This document shows positions 16,714 to 24,501 of a stretch of 51,408 bases of DNA, piece after piece. Both the position numbers and the translations under genes were made by a program. The stretch is taken from assembly GCF_018861735.1 (NCBI RefSeq), contig NZ_JAHLEB010000036.1, positions 1 to 51,408 of the forward strand, read 5' to 3'. The notes below the pieces were generated by a model. That model searched no databases. It was given only the letters and a program-made list of their open reading frames with translations, and was not told the origin of the DNA. Within the stretch, counting starts at the first letter, position 1, and each line of letters starts with the position of its first letter. Source of the stretch: Clostridium lacusfryxellense. Its GTDB lineage: Bacteria; Bacillota; Clostridia; Clostridiales; Clostridiaceae.

Positions 16714-18684
16714 CTAATTCCTTTTTAGAAACAAAATTATAACATCATTTGCGGCAATACTACACACATGTGATTTCTGCATTATAAAATTTTCATCTTT
16801 TGAAACAACGTTTTCTCCGTAAACTATACTTTCAACCTCCCACCCATCCTTAAGCAGTATAGAAGTGTTAATACATTTAGGAGAATAATTTATCATTATC
16901 GCTAGTTTTGTGCTCTCATCAAAAGAGTGCTCTGTTATTCCAACATAAGGATTATCCTTTTGTATTACTCTATTTTTTCTCACCTCTTCTGAAATTATGC
17001 TGTAAATTTTATAATAAGGTTGTAAATCAGCATTAAATAATACTCCTGGCTTGTGGATTACATTCATTTCAATTGGAAGTGTCATGAAGAATACTTTTCC
17101 TTTTCCGTATGTTGTAGTTGTTAATGCTGGATTCCCATTATTTTCACAACCAATTACCTGTGCACGTGAAATGTTAAGATCCAACTTAACTTTCGAACTA
17201 AAGTTCAAACTTATTTCTTCATAAATTCCGTTAATGTTTGCTTTAAACACAACATTTGCGTCACCGTTTCTGGTCGATCTTGTATTTACTTTAATTCCTG
17301 TCACTTCTTCAAAATCTGCCACATAACCGTCATCTATTGATATGTAGAGTGATGCTCCTTGTGAAACTTTATTCAATATTTCTGTCCATTTATGCTTTCT
17401 AATTCCCTTAACTCCTTTAATAGACGGAATTATATAAAGCAATGAATCCTTGAGTTGCTGATCCTCATGCTGAAATTCAATGTCAAAACCTGCTTGTTTG
17501 GACAATATGAAAGAACTGTATGCTACTGCCCAATGATCCTGATCGCTATTTGTAATGCAAACAGCCTCAACATCTCTTGAAGGCAGTTTTTCAAATGGCA
17601 TATCATCAATCATTTTTTTAACTTTACCCATTTCTTTAATTACAGGCTTAGCTTCTCCATTCTCGCGAAGAAGCCCTAGTTCTCTCTCGCAAGACATCCA
17701 GTCATAAGGCGCATGTGTTAAATGATTTTGATCATGTGCACACCACCATAGAAATCCGTGGCAATCATGTGCCCACAGCGATATCATGCTTGTTCTTGCA
17801 AATTCTCCAGCTATCTCATCGCTACATATCATTGGTCCCATAGTACCTGTTTCCTCAGCAAAACAGTTCTTTTTACCAATATTTGAGTAAAACAATGTTT
17901 CTGCTGTAGCATGAAGAAGTGGTCTTATTGTATTAACAGGATCGTAATCCGAATATGGTGTCCAAAATGGATAAGGATGAGTTGTAAGAATATCCGTGAG
18001 TTCTCCTTGGTCCTGTATTCTCCAGTTTCCTGTAGGTGTAAGACTGTGCATTCCCGATACTAGAGGTCTTGTATTATCCTCAGATTTTATAGCACTAGAG
18101 ATGGCTGCAGTCCAAACCCAGGCTTCTTCTCTATTATCTACTACTGCCATGACGTTACACTCATTTCCTAAATCCCAAGCAACTATAACTTCGCTATCTT
18201 TAAATGTTTTTACAAAATATTTTACAAATCGTACTTACCACATTATTGCCATTTTATCAGTTATTATATTCTTACCCTTTAACGCTTGAGGAACAAAAAG
18301 TCTTCCACTCATCCATCCAGTTATAAGTCCAATTATAATCTTAAATTTATATTTCTTTGCTATCTCTATAAACTCTCTAAATCTATTAATAGCTACAATA
18401 GAAACCCCCGCTTGCCCTGCCTCTGTATCTGGTAGAAGTTCTTCTCCAAACCTGTATTCAACCTCTTGACCTTCACTAGTGTATAACATTTCTATTGGCT
18501 GGAAATCAGGCCAAAGTGGGAATATCCTAAGTACTTCTAATCCTTCCTCAAAAAGTCTTTTTAAATCATTATCTACAACCTCAGGTTTCCAATCAGACCA
18601 CATAGCTGTGCCTGCATGAGACGCCCAATAATTACATCCTGTAAAAAACTTTCCTGAGTCTTCTATTAATTTATTTTTTTCCAT
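16714..18684 (-). pseudogene. Clan-A (GH5-like) glycoside hydrolase broken by an in-frame stop
   Basis: A single 656-codon frame runs from ATG 18684 (GGAGG upstream) to 16714 but is cut by TAA at 18235-18237, after NIITDKMAIMW. The next codons continue the protein without frameshift (VRFVKYFVKTFKDSEVIVAW, then DLGNECNVMAVVDNREEAW). The DLGNECN block, with the usual clan-A acid/base Glu (18160-18162), falls after the stop, and the nucleophile region CFAEETGTMGP lies further on (Glu pair at 17851-17856). A one-base change from CAA or GAA would explain the stop. A later ATG at 18150 would give only the C-terminal part lacking the acid/base, so no active enzyme is expected without readthrough. 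Predicted intact role: cytoplasmic beta-mannosidase or beta-glycosidase type enzyme. Promoter site 3 is upstream. Confidence 0.8.
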
Positions 18685-18744
18685 TCTAATAAAACCTCCA
18701 TTTGTTAATTTATATTACTATACAATTTTACAAATTATCATATA

Positions 18745-18786
18745 AATATACTATGTTAAAACTATCAATAAATATAACAAATCTAT
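18745..18786 (-). promoter_or_regulatory. AraC-type operator/promoter, site 3 (upstream of broken glycosidase)
   Basis: Minus strand: ATAG (18786-18783), 17 nt, ATAG (18765-18762), 11 nt, TATATT (18750-18745), about 60 nt before the start codon at 18684. Shares a 34-nt exact run with site 2. Confidence 0.6.
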
Positions 18787-18866
18787 TATATCTGTTAACG
18801 CTTTGCTGCTAACTAGATATGTAGAAAGCAAGAATAGAAATTATAAAACTAAAATATAACCATTTA

Positions 18867-18992
18867 ACGACATTTCAGAAGGAAAGTCTCCCACTTCTAT
18901 AAGTGGGAGTTACATGCCCTAACAAATACAAAACTTTTCGGAGGAAGTATAAATCTCCTTCTGAAGTCGTCAATGCATCTTCTATGAAGATG
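18867..18992. repeat. Palindromic element, possible IS200/IS605-type relic or MITE
   Basis: Nested inverted repeats: outer arms ACGAC/TTCAGAAGGA (18867-18883) and TCCTTCTGAAGTCGT (18956-18970); a tight hairpin CTCCCACTT (18888-18896) with AAGTGGGAG (18901-18909); and CATCTTC...GAAGATG (18976-18992). Such subterminal hairpins are typical of single-strand transposon ends (IS200/IS605) and derived palindromic elements. There is no transposase or TnpB frame here. It lies in the gene-decay zone, in the otherwise empty 300-nt stretch 18790-19088. Confidence 0.4.
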
Positions 18993-19029
18993 TTTCAGCT
19001 CCGCAGGAGATGATTTAATATAACTTAAC

Positions 19030-19070
19030 AAAGAACCAGGCAATGGAAATATATCCTTGCCTGGTTCTTT
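19030..19070. terminator. Terminator after the deacetylase relic
   Basis: AAAGAACCAGGCAA (19030-19043) pairs with TTGCCTGGTTCTTT (19057-19070). It stands directly downstream of the minus-strand deacetylase relic and has outlived most of that gene. Confidence 0.75.
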
Positions 19071-19088
19071 AAATAATAACTTAATATT

Positions 19089-19350
19089 CTAAATTTTCTT
19101 AGTCTCCCCTGCCTTTATCTCAATAACCTCATCATTTACACTAATCCATAATGAAATGGAAGATGGATTGTAAATAATGTTATTTTCTACTGAGACCTTA
19201 AGATTTTTTAAATCTTTTATATAGTCAATAATTTCTATATTTGTAGCATACCATATATCACTTCTATTACTAATTAATTTGGAAAATTCGTCTATCAATT
19301 CCCAGTTCTCTTCAACATCAAATTCATAACTGTGCCCCCAAACATAAAAT
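19089..19350 (-). pseudogene. Polysaccharide deacetylase-like gene, C-terminal relic
   Basis: Reading backward from 19350 the frame gives FYVWGHSYEFDVEENWELID and then EFSKLISNRSDIWYATNIEI, ending ISVNDEVIEIKAGETKKI. The FYxWGHSYEFD...NW motif followed by a WYATN-IEI segment is the C-terminal end of the polysaccharide deacetylase family (NodB-like) proteins found in sugar loci. The N-terminal two thirds including the metal site are missing, and the frame has no ATG; it ends abruptly at 19350, where a relic on the other strand begins. Only about 87 codons remain, so it is not functional. Confidence 0.7.
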
Positions 19351-19584
19351 TACGTTATACTTAACGGTACAGGTGAGTTTGTAGCTCATGGTAATGAAGG
19401 AATCAAGTCAGTAACTTTAGCAAATGGCATAATGCTTTCTTCATTCACTGGGAAAATAGTTAACGTTCCATTTAATGGAGACGAATATGAAAACAAGCTC
19501 AAAGAACTTATAAAAACTTCATAATTCGTAAAAGTAGTAAATGATAATGTAAAGGCAGATATGTCTAAGTCATTTTCATCTTAA
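19351..19584 (+). pseudogene. Gfo/Idh/MocA oxidoreductase, C-terminal relic
   Basis: The plus-strand frame reads LNGTGEFVAHGNEGIKSVTL, then ANGIMLSSFTGKIVNVPF and ENKLKELIKTS, the typical C-terminal end of Gfo/Idh/MocA sugar dehydrogenases (GEFVAHG...LSSF.GK...P). A TAA at 19522-19524 interrupts it; beyond this the same frame continues plausibly (FVKVVNDNVKADMSKSFSS) to a second TAA at 19582-19584. The NAD-binding part is absent. It abuts the deacetylase relic at about 19350, so a deletion or rearrangement joined them. Confidence 0.7.
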
Positions 19585-19620
19585 TAATATTAATTTTAAA
19601 AAAACTAGGAGTGAATAATT

Positions 19621-20658
19621 ATGATTATATTAAAAGCAGCTATCGTTGGATGTGGAGCTATTTATACTAATCATGCAGAGGCACTTACAAACAATGATAA
19701 TATTGAACTTGTTTGTGTATGTGATATAAACGAAGAAAAAGCTGCAAAGGCTGCAGATAAATACAAATGCAAATATTATACCGATTATAATCAAATGTTA
19801 AAAACTGAAAAACTTGATGTAGTGCACATTTGTACTCCACATTATCTTCATGCCTCTATGTCTATTGCTGCTATGCGATCAGGTAACCACGGTCTTACTG
19901 AAAAACCTATGGCCATTTCAATTTCTGATGCCAAAGCAATGATTGAGGTGTCAAAGGAAACTGGCAAAAGACTAGGCGTATGTTTTCAAAACAGATTTAA
20001 TGCAACTTCTGTTAGGATAAAAGAAGCAATTGAATCTGGAGAGGTTGGCAAAGTTATTAGAGCAAAAGGATTTGTTACATGGCATAGAGAAGCCCCCTAT
20101 TATACTGATTCCGGTTGGAGAGGTTCATGGAAAACTGAAGGTGGTTGGGTTTTAATAAATCAAAGCATTCATACCCTTGATCTTCTACAATGGTTTTTAG
20201 GAGATATTCATTATATAAAAGGTTCAGTTGATACGAGACTTCTTCAAGATGTCATTGAAGTTGAAGATACTGCTGAGGCAACAATAAAATTTAGTAATGG
20301 GGCGTCAGCCATATTCTATGCTACAAATTGTTATTCCACAGATTCACCTGTGGAATTAGAAATAATTTGTGAAAAGGCAGTATTAAGGCTTACAGAGGAT
20401 TTAACCATTAAATATAAAAATGGTGAAACCGAGTATACTACCGATGCAGATAATAAAGCTATCGGTTAAAAAGCATACTGGGGATGAGGTCACAAGTTAT
20501 TAATAAATGATTTTTACAATAATTTAATAGATTGCACTAAATTTAGCATAGATGGAGAGCAAGGAATTACTGCAATTCAAATGATACGTGTGATCTATGC
20601 ATCCCAGGAAAAGAAACAATATGTAAAGTTAAGTTCTCTAATTTATCTTCGCTTCTAG
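19621..20658 (+). pseudogene. Gfo/Idh/MocA family oxidoreductase with two in-frame stops
   Basis: NAD(P)-dependent sugar dehydrogenase family. The N-terminal Rossmann domain is well kept (AAIVGCGAIYTNHAEAL, VCVCDINEEKA, VVHICTPHYLHASMSIAAMRSG, then LTEKPMAIS with the EKP motif) and the GWVLINQSIHTLDLLQWFLG block is present. A TAA at 20467-20469 ends the first 282 codons, but the same frame goes on as KAYWG, TGA (20485-20487), GHKLLINDFYNNLIDCTKFS, IDGEQGITAIQMIRVIYASQ to TAG at 20656. That is exactly the missing C-terminal part of a normal ~345-residue protein. Two nonsense changes with no frameshift point to recent inactivation. ATG with AGGAGTG upstream. The 282-residue product would lack its last strands. 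Confidence 0.8.
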
Positions 20659-20705
20659 TAGCATCTACATAACATTAAAGACTATATATCTAAAGCTCGC
20701 GACCT
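20635..20705 (-). pseudogene. Small relic of a TolB-like/oligogalacturonate lyase-like gene
   Basis: About 55 nt here match the plus-strand text of 29944-29998 with a few mismatches and a one-base gap; the shared piece on the minus strand encodes the SFRYIAFNG...TRR region of the relic at 29915-30254. It overlaps the end of the Gfo/Idh/MocA pseudogene. Too short for any function. Confidence 0.45.
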
Positions 20706-20750
20706 GCTTCGAGCTAATCTTAATATTAAATATAAATAATTAAAAAATAA

Positions 20751-20811
20751 AATATTTTGACATGAATATCAAAAGAAAGTTGAGGAACTAAACACAGTAA
20801 ATAGTTATAAT
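20751..20811 (+). promoter_or_regulatory. Conserved promoter element, copy 2 (upstream of SemiSWEET)
   Basis: Matches 11292-11352: TTGACATGAATATC (TTGACA 20757-20762), AAAGAAAGTTGA (TTGA at 20780) and TATAAT (20806-20811), with the same internal distances. The start codon follows TATAAT at 20811 by about 44 nt, close to the distance at the GH36 gene (46 nt). Confidence 0.6.
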
Positions 20812-20854
20812 TAATATGATTAAAAGCTTATAACTATATGGGGAGGATTATTTA

Positions 20855-21154
20855 ATGGAAACAACACTAAGTTTTATAGCAGCGATTTTAACAACAATTT
20901 CTTTTGTACCTCAGGCATTAAAAGTAATTAAAACAAAAAACACAAAAGGTATATCTTTTGGAATGTACTTAATGTTAACAGTTGGTGTATTTTTGTGGAG
21001 TATATATGGGATTATGACTAAGCAAACTGCAATTGTTTTTGCGAATGTGGTCACACTTGTACTAGCTCTTATTATTTTAAAATATACTTATGAAGATATA
21101 AAAAAACAACAAAAACTAGAATCTCTGGCAAAACCTGTAGTAGATTCTATATAA
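20855..21154 (+). CDS. SemiSWEET family sugar transporter
   Basis: 99 aa membrane protein with three predicted transmembrane helices (about 5-23, 36-55, 58-77), the size and layout of bacterial SemiSWEETs, which dimerise to form a facilitator for mono- or disaccharides. The PQ-loop signature is in helix 1 (SFVPQALKVIKTKNTKGIS, Pro 19-Gln 20), with the conserved KTKNTKGIS loop after it. ATG with GGGGAGG upstream. Monocistronic, bounded by the conserved promoter element and a strong terminator. Sharing that promoter element with the GH36-type gene at 11398 suggests it moves a sugar released by or feeding that enzyme. Being intact amid broken genes suggests it is under selection. Confidence 0.9.
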   Translation: METTLSFIAAILTTISFVPQALKVIKTKNTKGISFGMYLMLTVGVFLWSIYGIMTKQTAIVFANVVTLVLALIILKYTYEDIKKQQKLESLAKPVVDSI

Positions 21155-21186
21155 ATTTTTTTATATAACATAATAAAATTAGTAGG

Positions 21187-21237
21187 CAGCAAAAGGTACT
21201 ACTTTGATAAGGTAATTAAAGTAGTACCTTTTTGCTG
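21187..21237. terminator. Bidirectional terminator between SemiSWEET and phosphorylase genes
   Basis: Long inverted repeat CAGCAAAAGGTACTACTTT (21187-21205) and AAAGTAGTACCTTTTTGCTG (21218-21237), between convergent stops at 21154 and 21264. Confidence 0.85.
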
Positions 21238-21263
21238 TATTTCATTATTAATCATATACTGAA

Positions 21264-23510
21264 CTATCCCTTATATACTCTAAAATAGCAATAAAGCATC
21301 CATGCATGTACATGTGCACAGAAAGGTTGAAACGCCCCTTGTGTCCATGGATGGTACAAACCTTCACGTTCGCTAAGTGTAGATTCCAAACTATCTGCAA
21401 ACGTCCAATGACCAACCCAGTAATCCGGATATTGCTCCGCATAATTGTGGAATGTCAATTTCTTCAATAGCTTGATGGCTTCTCGCCGATCAAATGAAGC
21501 AATTCCTACGATCAAAGGTCCTTGGTGTGCAAACCAAATTCCTCCGTCTTCACCTTGACCACCCTTACTCCATATTGGAATTTCCCTGGTTCTTGCACCA
21601 ATTTTCTCCATATCAAGTAGTCTTTTCTTGATTTCCATATAAAGTTTTTGCTTGCGTTCAATAGGAAAATCTTCCATTTGCAGCAAATAAGGTTGTGCCT
21701 CTAGGCATAAGTTATCCATTCCAAACTTTAAATCCGGTTCGTCATGTTCTCCAATATAACAACGTGGTGCAAAAGTTCTGCCCTCCATGTCTCGCATAAA
21801 TGCAGAAAATAGCTCGTCATGATAATAATTCAATTCACCGATAAAACATTCTGCAATTTCTTGGTTTTGTTCATCTACCACTGCATATTGCTTTAATTCC
21901 TTTATAAGTGTAGGAATTACTGAAAGTGCCATTGTTGTGTTGAGATGGGATTCTGCAAAATGTTTGTAAATATTGGGTGAATAGGGATGGAAAAAGCTAT
22001 CACTCCAATCTGAATTTAACATTTTCACTAAACCGTGATGCCCCACTCCTACAACATCTCTTAAATAGATAAAATGTTGCATAAGAAACTTTAAAACGGT
22101 GTTTATTCTGGCATGTTCCATAGGATAATAAGTTACGGTTTCATTTAAGAATTTATAATCGTGAGTAACCCTTAGATATTCGCCAACAGCCATAAACATA
22201 TAAATTTGCGGATCACTTTCCATGTAGATGTCAGGATCACTATATCCATAACCTATATTTTGACGCCTAATTTGTCCATCACTTGAACTATGCTTCATAG
22301 CATACCTAATACATGATTTTGCAAGTTGCGGGTTGCTATAAACTAGTGGAAGCAAGTGCTGTAAGTGATCTCTATTAGATGCATTTTGGCCAAGATGATA
22401 CGCATAAACAGATCCTTGAGGGATAAAAGTTTCCTTGAAATATTGACTATAATTGGCCATCGCTTCAAGTGTGTACGCATTCCAAATCATTTCACAGCGA
22501 AGAATAAGGTCTTGCTCTTCCCCTAATGGTGGAAGTACTTTACGCCATAAGTGAGCATATGCTCCAGTACTCACAGCAATTTTTGCATTCTCTAGCATAT
22601 CTTGAACTTGTGAGTCTATCTCATTGTTTTCCTTATCAAAAGTAATTCCAATTATTAACTGTATTGTCTTTTGCTCACCAGCATTAAGAACTGTCTCGAA
22701 TTCTGCTCGCAAGAGATCACCAAGGCCATTTTGACTAGTTTCCACCCTAGAATTGTATGCGTCTGATGGCACAGCTTTTATAAAAAGTGTTGGTGGATAT
22801 ATATCATGGGTAAACGACTCCTCTGGATTCTCTGGCAGTACAAGCAATTTAGTTGGATGACAAGAGATATCAGCCTTCACTATACTTTGATCTGATTGAA
22901 CACTTAACTTATTACGATATTTCACCCTTTGCTCAGTATCGCCTACAACCTGCCCTTGATCGTTCATCATCATGTAGTTTGCAAGCAATTGTTCACTATA
23001 TTGAACTTTTATTGGACTTACTGAGTCATTTTGAAGTGTAACATTTACTAAAAAGGACGGATTACCACTATTAATTTTTATAGAAGGCTTAACTGATATA
23101 ACCTTGGTTATTTTTAATTGCTGCGGACACTCAAATTCATAGCTAGCATAACCAATACCAAAACATTGCTTTGTGTTGATGGTATCATGAGAATTTCCAG
23201 AAGCCAAATTATATTTGCCAATTTGTTTATTGGTATCCTCGCTGATTATTCGAATACCAGAGTGATTCCATCCTAGATTTTTCCCACCATGATTTAATCT
23301 GGCCCATCCACGTTCACCGGTAATAAATTCATATTGGCCGCTAGCATGAGCGAATAGAGTCATTCTATAATTTCCTAAAATAAAGCATGGATCGCTTGCC
23401 AACTTTGAATCATTGCCTACTTTATCTTTAGCGAAAAAAGGAAATCCTCCTGTATATTCGTATTTCGGTAATTCATTGAGATCCCACGTCCAATTTCCCA
23501 TTTGTTTCAT
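21264..23510 (-). CDS. GH94-like glycoside phosphorylase (GT36 superfamily)
   Basis: About 748 aa, cytoplasmic. N-terminal beta-sandwich (~1-320) starting with LGNYRMTLFAHASGQYEFITG, which resembles the GNG...Y.G.S opening of cellobiose phosphorylases, and an (alpha/alpha)6 barrel with FIPQGSVYAYHLGQNASNRD, DHLQHLLPLVYSNP, YMESDPQIYMFMAVGEYL and KMLNSDWSDSF. The Asp of SDWSD (codon 22008-22010) matches the general acid of the DWND motif. The family cleaves a beta-linked disaccharide with phosphate to a sugar 1-phosphate, or is an inactive relative. The ATG at 23510 is preferred over GTG at 23519, which lies 2 nt from the AAAGG ribosome site. Last gene of the radical-enzyme operon, a few nt behind the activase, so it probably supplies or consumes that pathway's sugar. 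Confidence 0.6.
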   Translation of the reverse strand: MKQMGNWTWDLNELPKYEYTGGFPFFAKDKVGNDSKLASDPCFILGNYRMTLFAHASGQYEFITGERGWARLNHGGKNLGWNHSGIRIISEDTNKQIGKYNLASGNSHDTINTKQCFGIGYASYEFECPQQLKITKVISVKPSIKINSGNPSFLVNVTLQNDSVSPIKVQYSEQLLANYMMMNDQGQVVGDTEQRVKYRNKLSVQSDQSIVKADISCHPTKLLVLPENPEESFTHDIYPPTLFIKAVPSDAYNSRVETSQNGLGDLLRAEFETVLNAGEQKTIQLIIGITFDKENNEIDSQVQDMLENAKIAVSTGAYAHLWRKVLPPLGEEQDLILRCEMIWNAYTLEAMANYSQYFKETFIPQGSVYAYHLGQNASNRDHLQHLLPLVYSNPQLAKSCIRYAMKHSSSDGQIRRQNIGYGYSDPDIYMESDPQIYMFMAVGEYLRVTHDYKFLNETVTYYPMEHARINTVLKFLMQHFIYLRDVVGVGHHGLVKMLNSDWSDSFFHPYSPNIYKHFAESHLNTTMALSVIPTLIKELKQYAVVDEQNQEIAECFIGELNYYHDELFSAFMRDMEGRTFAPRCYIGEHDEPDLKFGMDNLCLEAQPYLLQMEDFPIERKQKLYMEIKKRLLDMEKIGARTREIPIWSKGGQGEDGGIWFAHQGPLIVGIASFDRREAIKLLKKLTFHNYAEQYPDYWVGHWTFADSLESTLSEREGLYHPWTQGAFQPFCAHVHAWMLYCYFRVYKG

Positions 23511-23525
23511 GTTTGTCACAACCTT

Positions 23526-24440
23526 TCATCCACCAATTTGAACATTTAAATTTAATTTTTCTCCCATTATTTTGTATTCTTTAAGTTCATCTTTTTTCAT
23601 ACTTGTCATATGCGTAAGCTTATAATCCCTTCCAAGTTGTTCATACTTTTCAATCCCCAAAGTATGATAGGGTAGTAAATGAACATTTTTGATGCCATAT
23701 TCACACGCTTTCTCAAACATTTTATAAAGTGTGTCATTGTCATTATTAAAACCTGGAATTACAGGTATACGCAATATAATTTTTTCAGCATTAACACTTG
23801 CTATATATTTTAAATTTTGTAAAATGAGTTTAATATCGCCACCAGTATATTTATGGAATTTATCTTCATCAATATGCTTAAAGTCAAACAAAAATAAATC
23901 TAAAAATGGTTCTGCCTCTTTAATTTTATCAATAGACGTCTGACCACAAGTTTCTACTGCTGTGTGTAATCCTTGAGCCTTACTTTTTTTTAAAAGCTCT
24001 AAAAATATGTCAAACTGTACAAATGGTTCACCACCAGAAATTGTAATTCCACCACCTGAATTCTCATAATAGTCTTTATCCCTTAATACAACCTCCATTA
24101 TCTCGTTAGCATTCATTGTTTTACCAGAAAACTGAATTGCATGTTGAAGGCAGCTTTTTTCACACTGTCTGCAATGAGTGCATTTATCACGATGAAATTT
24201 TGGTGAGTCATTTTCAAAAGTAATGGCAGAATTTTTACATACACTGCCGCAGTCGCCACATTTTACACATTTATTTTTATAATACATTAAATGCTCCCCA
24301 ATTGCTTGAGATTCTGGATTAGCACACCATAGACAATGAAGTGGGCAGCCTTGTAAAAACACGAGTGTACGTATTCCAGGTCCATCATGAATTGCAAATC
24401 TTTCAATTTCCATTACCCAGGCTCTTAATTCTGCTTTCAT
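23526..24440 (-). CDS. Radical-SAM glycyl radical enzyme activase
   Basis: 304 aa, PflA family. It installs the glycyl radical on its partner enzyme using S-adenosylmethionine. N-terminal FAIHDGPGIRTLVFLQGCPL leads to the radical-SAM cysteine triad CPLHCLWC (Cys 32, 36, 39). An inserted ferredoxin-like domain has two CxxCxxCxxxC clusters (CVKCGDCGSVC and CTHCRQCEKSC), the form seen in activases of the non-PFL glycyl radical enzymes rather than the short PFL activase. GGGITISGGEPFVQ is the SAM-binding GGE motif. ATG with AGGGGGG upstream. It follows the radical enzyme gene by about 60 nt, so it is its dedicated activase. Confidence 0.95.
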   Translation of the reverse strand: MKAELRAWVMEIERFAIHDGPGIRTLVFLQGCPLHCLWCANPESQAIGEHLMYYKNKCVKCGDCGSVCKNSAITFENDSPKFHRDKCTHCRQCEKSCLQHAIQFSGKTMNANEIMEVVLRDKDYYENSGGGITISGGEPFVQFDIFLELLKKSKAQGLHTAVETCGQTSIDKIKEAEPFLDLFLFDFKHIDEDKFHKYTGGDIKLILQNLKYIASVNAEKIILRIPVIPGFNNDNDTLYKMFEKACEYGIKNVHLLPYHTLGIEKYEQLGRDYKLTHMTSMKKDELKEYKIMGEKLNLNVQIGG

Positions 24441-24501
24441 TTGTACCCCCCTTGCCTACTTAAAATTGGATGTTCCTTTTTTAAAATAAACTATCATTAT
24501 T

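Noticed and set aside
19621-20469. A complete short Gfo/Idh/MocA protein of 282 residues
   Set aside because: The conserved C-terminal part continues in the same frame beyond the stop, so the short product is a truncation.
18235-20487. Stop-codon recoding (amino acid inserted at the in-frame TAA/TGA codons)
   Set aside because: Both TAA and TGA also end intact genes throughout the window, there is no recoding element, and the stops cluster in genes with other signs of decay.
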